DNA of 8,845 nucleotides from an uncultured Eubacteriales bacterium (GTDB lineage: Bacteria; Bacillota; Clostridia; Oscillospirales; UBA644). Below are positions 1 through 8,600 of this stretch, piece by piece (the stretch's first letter is position 1; each line of letters begins with the position of its first letter). The notes beneath the pieces were generated by a model. That model was given only the letters and a program-made list of their open reading frames with translations, was not told the DNA's origin and did not search any database. The DNA is taken from contig CAKSQP010000066.1 in assembly GCA_934486965.1 (NCBI GenBank), positions 1 to 8,845 of the forward strand, written 5' to 3'. The translations under genes and the position numbers were made by a program.

Positions 1-580
1 TGAACATTACGGCGGGAGTAAATCTTAAAAAGTCAAAAGCGAGAGACGCTTCGGCTTTGTCGGTAAAGTTCATAATATCGGCGGAATCGAGTTTTGAAAG
101 CGTTATAAATTCAAAAATGAGGAACGCTGCGGGAAGAGACACTGCAAGCGCTCTAAACGCAATTTTTAAGGCTTTGTTTTTTATTCCGAGGTTTATGAAT
201 GCCAGACAGACGATAACCAGAAAACCGAGGGTTTTTACCGTAGACGTGAGGTTTCCCGACGCAGAAAAGAGCGAATACAGATATTTTTCTCCCGAAGAAA
301 TCGCGGGTGAAAGTAAATTAAAGACTTCAAAAACCGCCGATAGAGCAAAAAAAGCAAATATCGGCGCTCTTTTTTTGAATAAAAGCGAAATATACACCGC
401 AATCGCCGCAACAAGATAAAACGCCGCGAAAAACGTTTTTCCTCCGATAAAATCGGGTGACATCGGGGAATACGCTATCATAAAGAGCGAATTTATATCG
501 AAAAATAAAATAAATATCGGCGCGACGAGCGAAATCCCGAAATATATATTCGAATAAAGGCTCAGTTTTTTGTTTTTCAT
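1..580 (-). CDS. Multi-pass membrane protein of unknown function (N-terminal part, truncated by window edge)
   Basis: The reading frame is open from an ATG at 580 down to the left edge, giving 193 residues with no stop; the C-terminus is outside the window. The start is well supported: a GGAGG lies six bases upstream and a near-consensus promoter lies just beyond it. The protein begins MKNKKLSLYSNIYFG and is very hydrophobic, with likely membrane segments at about residues 12-28, 49-67, 72-91, 116-134 and 142-160. Short charged loops such as FKKR (68-71) and KNKALK (134-139) separate some of them. I see no signal-peptidase site, catalytic motif, nucleotide-binding motif or transporter signature, and I do not recognise the family. 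It is transcribed divergently from dinB and shares its promoter region. A small integral membrane protein of unknown role is the safest description; a sensor or transporter subunit cannot be excluded. Plus-strand reading frames over this stretch are shadows. Confidence 0.8.
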   Translation of the reverse strand, partial: MKNKKLSLYSNIYFGISLVAPIFILFFDINSLFMIAYSPMSPDFIGGKTFFAAFYLVAAIAVYISLLFKKRAPIFAFFALSAVFEVFNLLSPAISSGEKYLYSLFSASGNLTSTVKTLGFLVIVCLAFINLGIKNKALKIAFRALAVSLPAAFLIFEFITLSKLDSADIMNFTDKAEASLAFDFLRFTPAVMF

Positions 581-586
581 TTGTTG

Positions 587-591
587 CCTCC
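587..591 (-). promoter_or_regulatory. Ribosome binding site of the minus-strand membrane protein
   Basis: On the minus strand this reads GGAGG, a full Shine-Dalgarno core, followed by the six bases CAACAA and then the ATG at 580. It fixes the start of the membrane-protein gene and shows that this strand is the coding one here. Confidence 0.85.
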
Positions 592-605
592 GTTTTTTTT
601 CTTTA

Positions 606-634
606 ATTATATACGATTTCCTGTATTTTTTCAA
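606..634 (-). promoter_or_regulatory. Sigma-A type promoter for the minus-strand membrane protein
   Basis: Read on the minus strand, TTGAAA (629-634) is a -35 box with five of six consensus bases. It is followed after exactly 17 bp by a perfect TATAAT -10 box (606-611). Transcription would begin near 599-600 and give a leader of about 20 bases that contains the GGAGG site. This is seen directly in the sequence; activity is inferred. Confidence 0.8.
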
Positions 635-640
635 GTAAAA

Positions 641-654
641 TCGGAAATTTCCGA
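641..654. promoter_or_regulatory. Perfect 14-bp palindrome between divergent promoters, candidate operator
   Basis: TCGGAAATTTCCGA is a perfect inverted repeat with no spacer. Its centre (647.5) is almost exactly midway between the two outward-facing -35 boxes (629-634 and 662-667). A dimeric regulator bound here would sit next to both promoters and could repress or activate either. It is not the Gram-positive LexA (DinR) box, which has the form GAAC-N4-GTTC, so a direct SOS link is not supported. The regulator is unknown. Confidence 0.5.
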
Positions 655-661
655 GAAAACC

Positions 662-690
662 TTGCAAATTATCGCGATTTGTGATATTAT
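662..690 (+). promoter_or_regulatory. Sigma-A type promoter for dinB
   Basis: A TTGCAA -35 box (662-667) and a TATTAT -10 box (685-690) are separated by exactly 17 bp. Transcription would start near 697, leaving a leader of only about 16 bases before the ATG at 713, just enough to hold the Shine-Dalgarno site. An 8-bp palindrome, ATCGCGAT (671-678), lies in the spacer but is too short to call an operator alone. The expected transcription start lies downstream of the in-frame ATG at 695, which argues against that start. Confidence 0.75.
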
Positions 691-697
691 ATATATG

Positions 698-704
698 AAA
701 GGAG
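698..704 (+). promoter_or_regulatory. Ribosome binding site deciding the dinB start
   Basis: AAAGGAG lies eight bases before the ATG at 713. The same frame is open further upstream, with ATG codons at 581 and 695, but only 713 has a Shine-Dalgarno site at proper distance, and only from 713 does the protein begin as DinB proteins do (MTDRSILHCDLNNFF). Confidence 0.85.
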
Positions 705-712
705 AGATAAAA

Positions 713-1957
713 ATGACCGACCGCAGTATTTTGCATTGCGACCTGAATAATTTTTTTGCGTCCGTCGAGATGATCGGTCACCCCGAACTTGAAAAAGTTC
801 CGATGGCGGTATGCGGAGATCCGACGTCCCGTCACGGCATAATTCTCTCCAAAAACGAAGTAGCGAAGAAATTCGGCGTAAAGACGGCGGAAACAATAGT
901 TGCGGCAAGATATAAATGTCCGGAACTTGTTCTTGTGCCGTCCGATCACCGAAAATATATCGAATATTCCGAGAAAGTAAGAAAAATATTTTTAAGTTAT
1001 ACCGAACTCGTCGAACCTTTCGGAATAGACGAGGCATGGATAGACGTTTCCGATCTGAAACTTTCGCACGGAAGCGCCGAAAATATTGCGTCTGAGATAA
1101 AGGAAAGAGTGAAAAGGGAACTGTCACTGACTCTTTCGATAGGCGTTTCGTTCAGTAAGGTTTTTGCAAAAATGGGAAGCGACTATAAAAAGCCCGACGC
1201 CGTCACTGTTATAGACAGGCAAAATTATAAACAGTTGCTTTATCCGATGCCTGTCGATAATCTCATATTCGTCGGGAACAAAACAAGAGACGCCCTCAAA
1301 AGAATCAATATAAAAACAATAGGAGAACTTGCGAATATACCGCGATCCGAACTCATTTCGCTTTTCGGAAAGGCGGGCAGCAATCTTTACGATACCGTTG
1401 CGGGAATTTCCGACGACGAAGTAAAGAGTTATTACGAAAGGGAAGAGGTAAAATCCATCGGAAACGGCAGGACTTTTGCCCGCGATATAGATACCGAAAG
1501 TGAAATAAAAAAGGCGATACTCACCCTTTCCGACAAGATATCGAAAAGGCTCCGTAAGGCGGGAAAAGTCTGCAACTGCGTTAAGGTAACGCTGAAGACG
1601 CCGGGGTTTGTTTCTTTTGACAGACAGAAAAAGTTGAATACTTCAACCGACATCACCGCAAAAATTTATGAATCGGCGATTTCCGTTTTCGAAAGTTCAT
1701 GGACTTATAACACGAAAATAAGAATGTTGACGGTCACGGTTTCGGGGCTCACGTCAAGCGGAACGGGCGACCAACTTTCTCTCGCGGGTGCAATATCCGA
1801 CGGGAAAACCGACAAAAAGAAGGAAATATACAGCAATATAGATTTTGTCACCGATGAAATGAAAAGCCGTTTCGGCGGAGATGTTATTTCTCTTGCGTCG
1901 CTTGCTCAAAAAAAAGAAAAGCCCGCAATCGAAATGGATTACGACGATATTGAATAA
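713..1957 (+). CDS. dinB: DNA polymerase IV (Y-family translesion polymerase)
   Basis: The 414-residue product is a complete error-prone DNA polymerase that copies past damaged template bases in the cytoplasm. The palm starts with LHCDLNNFFASVE, giving metal ligand D10 and probable steric-gate residue F15. The second catalytic site is GIDEAWIDVSD with D106 and E107, followed by the family block SIGVSFSKVFAKMGSD (142-157) and KKPDAVTVI. A helix-hairpin-helix thumb region (about 183-235) leads into the little-finger domain, which begins near KSIGNGRTFARDI (247-259). A beta-clamp-binding-like motif, QLSLAG (354-359), precedes a Firmicutes-style tail containing SRFGGDVISLASL. The motif has Ala where QLSLF would have Phe, so clamp binding may be weaker. 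All catalytic residues are present. The gene has its own promoter and is followed by a strong terminator, so it is probably monocistronic. No LexA box is visible. A longer frame from 581 exists but adds a non-homologous leader. Confidence 0.97.
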   Translation: MTDRSILHCDLNNFFASVEMIGHPELEKVPMAVCGDPTSRHGIILSKNEVAKKFGVKTAETIVAARYKCPELVLVPSDHRKYIEYSEKVRKIFLSYTELVEPFGIDEAWIDVSDLKLSHGSAENIASEIKERVKRELSLTLSIGVSFSKVFAKMGSDYKKPDAVTVIDRQNYKQLLYPMPVDNLIFVGNKTRDALKRINIKTIGELANIPRSELISLFGKAGSNLYDTVAGISDDEVKSYYEREEVKSIGNGRTFARDIDTESEIKKAILTLSDKISKRLRKAGKVCNCVKVTLKTPGFVSFDRQKKLNTSTDITAKIYESAISVFESSWTYNTKIRMLTVTVSGLTSSGTGDQLSLAGAISDGKTDKKKEIYSNIDFVTDEMKSRFGGDVISLASLAQKKEKPAIEMDYDDIE

Positions 1958-1979
1958 GCGATTTTTTCACGGAAACAAT

Positions 1980-2012
1980 AAGATTATGCGTTTTTGCGCA
2001 TAATCTTTTTTT
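1980..2012 (+). terminator. Intrinsic terminator after dinB, directly upstream of the glucan synthase gene
   Basis: An 11-bp perfect stem (1980-1990 pairing with 1997-2007, AAGATTATGCG with its complement) has a six-base loop TTTTTG and runs into a T-tract at 2006-2012. It begins 22 bases after the dinB stop codon and ends 13 bases before the ATG of the next gene. It has all the hallmarks of a rho-independent terminator for dinB. Because it lies so near the downstream start, it could also act as an attenuator in the leader of the synthase gene. Confidence 0.88.
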
Positions 2013-2014
2013 AC

Positions 2015-2019
2015 GGTGA
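2015..2019 (+). promoter_or_regulatory. Weak ribosome binding site of the glucan synthase gene
   Basis: GGTGA lies six bases before the ATG at 2026 and is a poor match to GGAGG, unlike the strong sites of the two neighbouring genes. The TGA at 2017-2019 is an in-frame stop just upstream, so the reading frame cannot extend further and 2026 is the first possible ATG. Low translation of a very large membrane enzyme would be a plausible reason for a weak site. Confidence 0.5.
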
Positions 2020-2025
2020 AAAATA

Positions 2026-2640
2026 ATGATTAAAAGAAAAAATATCGAAAAACTCCGTTCCGACATTTCAAAAGATATAGACGCTCTGCGAAAAGCGTAC
2101 AGAAATTCATGCAGACGCGAAGACGGCAGTCTTATGTGGCTTACCGACAATTATCATATCTATTTTTCCGCATTCAAGGAAATTCTCTCGGCGTTTTCTC
2201 ACAGCAGAAAACTGCCGTCCGACGGAAAATATCCGCGTATTTATTATCTTTGCTCGGATTTTGCCGACTCGGATTTCGAAGTCGGGCGGTTGTATTCGTA
2301 TTTTGAAAACGTCGGACATTTGCAGTATGACGAAATAACGCTCATATTGCCCCTGCTTAAATATTTCTGCATAAAAAAAGCCGTCGCCGCCGTAAAAACA
2401 AGAGATACCTTTTCGGAAGGCGCAGATATTCTCCGGAAACTCGACGGAATACCGTCGGGCGATTTTACGGAAAAACTGTCGCCGTGTCCCGAAATTTTAA
2501 GACAATATTCCTGTTATGAAAAACTGGATCCCGAATCAAAAAAACTCTATCTCGAAAAAATAAATTCATATTCCGTAAAACTCGGCGTTTCGGAGGAGGA
2601 ATATCTCGAAAAACTGATAGACAAGGCAAACGGAAAAGAC
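2026..2640 (+). other. N-terminal region of the glucan synthase, short version of the NdvB N-terminus
   Basis: Residues 1-205 are predicted soluble and mostly helical. They carry recognisable NdvB-family landmarks: a WLTDNYHIYF segment (matching the WLLDN-type motif of the family), PRIYYL, and the LQYDEITLILPLLK segment (matching the family's LTxGELWAxPxMLRL-like stretch). The first membrane segment follows at about residue 218, whereas in Brucella Cgs it lies, from memory, beyond residue 400, so about 200 residues are missing compared with the proteobacterial proteins. Its role is not established. Confidence 0.65.
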
Positions 2641-5600
2641 CTGTCCTTTCTTCTTTTTTCAAAGGGAGAAAACCGTTTTTTCTTTTCTCTTGCGTTGCTT
2701 TTTTTTGCTGTTTTTGTGCCGACTGCTGTTTTCTCGGGAAACATTCTTATATCGGTTTTTCTGATCGTCCCGATATATTTTATAAGCAGGACCGTTGTCG
2801 AAAAACTTTACGGAAAGGTGATAAAAGCCGAAAAACTTCCGTCGGTCAAAAACACGGATAGAAAAAACCTTATCTGCACCGTCTCGTTTGTCTCTTCCCG
2901 CGATGAAATAAAGACTCTTTTCGAAAAAACCGAAAAATGCTGTTATTCGAATTTTTCGGAAAATTACAGATACGGGCTTCTGCTTGATTTCAAGGCGTCT
3001 GACGCCGAATTCACCGCCGAAGACGAAGTTCTGACGGAATTTGCCGCAAGAGAGACCGAAAGACTTAATAAAAAGCACGGGAATTTGTTTTTTGTTGCGA
3101 TACGAAAGAAAATTTTCAACGAAGAAACAAAAAAATATGCGGGAAAAGAAAGAAAAAGAGGTGCGGTATCCGATTTTATCTCCGCTGTATATACGGGTGA
3201 TTTTTCGGGTTTTTCTTTTATTTCGGGCAACGTATGCGGAGCGGAATATATAACTCTTCTCGACAGCGACACCGTTCCCGCGCCGTCATCGGTCTCCCGA
3301 CTTGTCGGAGTTCTCGAACACCCTGTTTCGAAGCCTGTTCCCGACTGCACGGATTCGGTTATCGAACAGGGCTACGGGATCGCCGTCCCGTCCCTCGGCG
3401 TTTTGCTCTCGGACGCAAATAAAACCCGTTTTACTGCCGTAAAAAGTTCCGACGCGGGAAGAGAACCGTATTCGGACTCTGTATTTTCGATAGGTAAAGA
3501 TCTTTTCGGAGAGGGCGTTTTCTGCGGAAAAGGCGTAGTAAAAATAAGCGCGTTTTATAAGTATATATCGGGGAAATTCCCCAAAGGAAAGATATTGAGC
3601 CATGATATACCCGAAGGCAACATTCTGCGCTGCGCTTATGTTTCCGACGTATTTTTCTACGACGATATTCCCGACGACATAATTTCTTTTACCGAACGAG
3701 GCTGTCGGTGGATAAGAGGGGATATACAGAACTCGATCTTTCTCAAAAAAAGTTATGTAAACGGAAAAAGACAGCGCGTTGCAAACGAAATGAGCCTCTG
3801 GGGCAGATTCCTTATATTCAACAATATAGTTTCGTGTTTTTACTTTCCGTCTGTATTCATTCTCATCTTTCTGTCGTTTTTCTTCGTTTTTTTCACTGTC
3901 GCCGCGGCAATTTTCAGTTTCTTCTTTGAAGATATACTGTTGCTGTCGGAAAGCCTTTTCAGAAAGGTGGAAAATATAAAATTACGGAACAGAACGCCGT
4001 TCGGAAGAGGTTCGGCACTTCGTTTTTCGGATAAACTCCTTTCGTTTGTATGTATGCCTTATATTGCAGTAAAAAACGCCGTTGCCGTTGTAAGCGCGAT
4101 ATATGCCATGAAAACGGGCAGGGGGCTTCTGAAATGGAAAACAGCGTCGGCTCTCGGAGGAAAGGGGAGAACTCTGCTTTCGTATCTTGTTAAATTATAT
4201 CCGCAATATATCGGGGCGCTGTTTCTTATTTTTCCGCAGACCGCGGTCATCGGTATTCTCTGGCTTGTTTCATTTTTCATTGCGTGGCTTACGGCGAAAC
4301 CCGCTTTCCCCGATAAAAAACGCAAAAAAAACGCGGAACGTCGGGAGGATATTGCGGTAATGTGGAAGTATTTTTCCGAATTCGTGACTGCCGAAAATAA
4401 TTTTCTTCCGCCCGACAATTTTCAGGAAGAACCCGTCAGGCGACTTGCCCGAAGAACTTCGCCGACAAATATCGGGCTGTATCTTGTTTCGGTTTTCTGC
4501 GTGTATTATCTCAACATTATAGACGCCGAAGAACTTTCCGAAAGGATAGAAAATACGGTCTCAGCGATCATGAAACTAAAAAAATACTGCGGACATTTAT
4601 ACAACTGGTATTCGACCGAAGATATGTCTGTTTTGTCTCCCGAATTCATTTCGACAGTCGATAACGGAAACTTCGCCTGCGCGCTGTCCGCCGTAAAAAA
4701 CGCCGCCGAAAAACTCGGGATATGCCCCGAGGCGGTAAAAAATATCGGTATCATACTGGACGGGACGGACTTTTCCGTACTTTATGACCGAAATAAAAAA
4801 CTGCTTTCGATAGGACTTGATCCGAACCGCAACGAACTGTCTTCTTCATATTACGATATATATGCAAGCGAAGCGCTTCTTGCGTATTATTACGCGATAT
4901 CCGAACGGCAGATAGACTGCTCGTCCCTTGAGAAACTGAACAGGTTCAGATGTATAAAGCGCGGCAGATCCTTTATAAAATCATGGTCGGGTACAATGTT
5001 CGAATATTTTATGCCGTGCCTTTTCCTGCCTGTAATAAACAGGTCTTTTGAAGATGAAATGATACGGGGAGCATTTGCCGAACAGTTAAAAAGAAACCCC
5101 AAAGGACTCTGGGGAAACTCGGAAAGCAGTTACTTTGCTTTCGACGAGGCGTTGAATTATAAATACCGTGCGTTCGGCGTAAAATCTCTTGCTCTCGAAA
5201 AAGGAACGGGCAAAAACAATGTCGTGTCTCCCTATTCTTCCTTTCTGACGTTGCCTTTCTTCCCCGAAAAATCAAATGAAAATCTTGATCTTTTCAAAAG
5301 AAAAGGCGTTTTCGGAGAATACGGTTTCTATGACGCCGTCGACCTGACGGAATCACGCCCAGGGAAGCCATCGGCGACTGTAAAGAACTATATGGCACAC
5401 CATATAGGTATGAGTATTATTGCGGGTACAAATTATCTTACAGACTACATGGCGGTAAAAGATTTCTTTGATATAAAAAGAGAAGCGTTTCTTCCTCTTC
5501 TTGAAGAAAAAACGCCCGAATTTTCAAAGAATTTCTCGTCGTATCCTTATTGTAGAACTCAAAAAAACAGGCTCGGCAGAACAGGTGAAATTTTCGACTC

Positions 5601-8600
5601 CGTAAATATCGGAGATCCGAAAGTCCGGACTCTTACAAACGGAAAGGCGTCTTTGGTCCTCTCAGACTCAGGAAACGGGTATTTTTCGGTCGGCAAGACG
5701 CTTATCACAAAACGGAAACTCCGCGGGGCATTCGGTGTTTTCGCCTTTTTTGTCACGGAAAACAAAAAATATTCACCGACCGTATCTCCAGATTGCAAAA
5801 GCAACGGGAAAGCCACGTTCGGCAACGGAAAGATGACTTATTTCTCCGAAAGCGACGGGATAAGAACGGATCTTACCGCAACGCTTGCCGAAGGGGAAAG
5901 TTGTGCTGTTTTCGGATTTTCGGTAAAGAATACGGGGAAGAAAGATAAAAAGGGAAATATCCTCTTCTATTCCGAACCTGTTCTCTCGGAATTTACCGAA
6001 TATGCCGCTCACCCGACATTTTCCGAACTGTTTCTTGACGGTATGTACGACAGCGACAAAAAAGACGTTTCAATATTCAGGAAAAGACGGACAGACGGTA
6101 AAGTGAACGATTGTTTACTGATAAATGTCTGTGATGAAAGCAGCCGAAAAAAGCAATCTCTTACCGTTTCTTTCTCCCGTTATGAAGTTATCGGTACGGG
6201 GAAAAGCATATCGGACATCTCGGACGGATTTTCAGAATGCGAACGGTCTCACGGAGCATTTTGTACGGCACTGAAATTTTCCGTTGAAATAAAAGCGGGA
6301 GAAGAAAAGAGGGTAATACTGACGGCAGCATACGGAAAAAACGAAAACGAAGCGAAAAGAGCCTCGGAAAATGTTTTCGGAAAGCCGATATCGTCGCACT
6401 CCCTTTCGGTCAGAAAAATTATGAGCGGAATATATGCGGAGACATCGCTGAAAAAGCCCGAAATGAAAATATCGGACCTTATAAGAAGTTCGGTTTTCAT
6501 AAAACAGGCTCCCGATCTTTCAAAAGCGGGCTGTCCCAAATCCGTCAAAGAGGATTTTTTCTGGAGCAAGGGGATAAATCTCGATGTTCCGATGGCGGTG
6601 TTTTTCGTGAGAGAAAAAAGCAAAGAAAAGATATTGCCGTTTTTGCGCGCAGTACTTTGTGAGTTAAAATTTTCGGCAGATTTTAACGCTGTTTTCTGTT
6701 TTAACGACGGCGGAAATTACAAAAAACCGATATTCACATTTCTTACCGATGCGGTTACCGCTTTATGCGGAGACGTCTTTGTCGGCAAAAATCTTTTCTT
6801 TGCCTCGGCAGAAATGCCCGAAATCACGGCATTTTCTTCCGTCGCGGCAATCTTTGTAGACGTCGATAAGCCGCTGAACCTGCCGAAAGCCGTACCTGTT
6901 ACTGCAAATCCGAAAGATGTCGAACCCGAAACCGTAAATTTCGAATACAGATGCGGCGACGGCGGCTATACTGTAAGAAACGGAGAACTTGCGTTCGCAA
7001 CAGATTTCCGCGGAAATAAAGACAGGGCCCTGTGGTGCGGAATTGAGGCAAACGAGAATTTCGGAACGGTTCTTACCGAAAAAAGTCTCGGCTTTTCTTT
7101 TGCGAAAAATTCGGGGCTGAATAAACTTACTTTATGGTCAAACGATCCTGTTTCAGGCGGTGACGGAGAGCGCCTTTTCGCGTATATAAACGGACAGAAA
7201 TACGATATTATCGGAAATTCAACAGCCGTTTTCGGAAAAGGGCTGACGACCTATCTTTCAAAAATCAACGATATCCGCTTTACGGTCGAAGTTTTTATTC
7301 CCGAAGAAAAAAGCGCGAAAACCGTTCTGATAAGTTATGAAAATCCGTCGGAAAACGAGATCGTTTTCGAATATGAAATAATACCTGTTCTTGATGAGCG
7401 CGAGAAATTCTTTTCGCCGACTTTTTACGGAAAAAACGACGTATTGCTTTTCAGAAACGGGCTGAATATGAATTTTTCGGGCTTCGGCTATCTTGTTTCC
7501 TCAGGCGGCAGAATAAAGAACTCTGCCGTCAGGAGCCGTGCGGAAAGACTTCCTGCGGGAAAGAAAGTCTTCGTTCTCGGTTTTGAAAACGAAAGTGCAA
7601 CCGCAGAAAAAGCGGCGTTATCGTATACTGTCGGAAAAGCAGAGGAGGAAAAACTTGCCGTTATCGAAAAATATGAAAGAGAAAACGGCATTACGTTGAA
7701 ATCCCCCGACAAAAAACTGAATCTGCTTTTTGAATTTCTCAAATATCAGACCGAAGTCTCAAGAATAAAGGCGAGGGCAGGGTATTATCAGTGCGGAGGC
7801 GCGGTAGGATTTCGCGACAGACTTCAGGACGCGGCCTGCATCGGAGCATTCGAACCCGAACTTCTGAAAAAGGCTGTCATGGAAGCCGCTTCGAGGCAGT
7901 TCGAAGAAGGTGACGTACTGCATTGGTGGCATGACTGCGAAGACGGGAAGATAAAGGGGAGCAGAACAAGGTCGTCCGACGATCTTCTGTGGCTTCCGTA
8001 TTCTCTTGCGCGATATGTTTCCGTTACAGGGAACGAAGATATTCTTATGCTTGAAACGCCTTACCTGAGCGGAGACGCGCTTCGTGACGGCGAGTATGAA
8101 AAATATATTGAGGCGCATGAGACCGAAAAATCCGACACTGTCTATAATCATGCGAAAAAGGCGATAATAAAAGCTGCGACATCGGGAAAGCACGGGCTTG
8201 TGCTTTTCGGTTCGGGAGACTGGAACGACGGAATGAACGCCGTAGGAAAAGACGGAGTCGGCGAAAGCGTATTTACCACTCTTTTTATTATCCGTGTGAT
8301 GAAAGATTTTCTCGGACTTTCCGAACTTACGGGCGACGTCGGATTTATCGGATTTCTCGAAACAAAAATAGGAGAATATACCGCCGCCACGGAGAAAAAC
8401 TGTTGGGACGGAGACCGGTATCTGCGCGGTTTTTACGACGACGGAAGTGTTCTCGGTTCAAAAGAGAACGATGAATGTAAAATCGATCTTTTGCCGCAGG
8501 TCTTTTCGGTAATTGCGGGCGGTTTTTCGGAAAGCAGGGTAAACAAGGCGCTTTCTTCCGTTGAAAAATACCTTGTCGACGACAAAAGAAAAATGGTCAG

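Noticed and set aside
57..419. 120-codon plus-strand reading frame
   Set aside because: It lies antisense to the membrane-protein gene, lacks a Shine-Dalgarno site and has no recognisable sequence. The minus-strand frame has a promoter, a ribosome site and coherent membrane segments.
641..654. LexA/DinR box at dinB
   Set aside because: The palindrome TCGGAAATTTCCGA does not fit GAAC-N4-GTTC, and no other match lies near the dinB promoter.
581..712. Longer dinB start at 581 or 695
   Set aside because: The added residues do not resemble any DinB N-terminus, cover the promoter region, and lack a ribosome site. The expected transcription start is downstream of both.
687..1127. 146-codon minus-strand frame antisense to dinB
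   Set aside because: It is a shadow of a clear polymerase gene, arginine- and serine-rich as expected from reverse translation of this codon use.
2659..3350. Overlapping minus-strand frames of 128-139 codons
   Set aside because: They are antisense to the GT84 domain, which has intact family motifs on the plus strand. They overlap each other and have no start signals.
7759..8193. 144-codon minus-strand frame
   Set aside because: It is antisense to the strongly conserved GH94 catalytic region and is a coding shadow.
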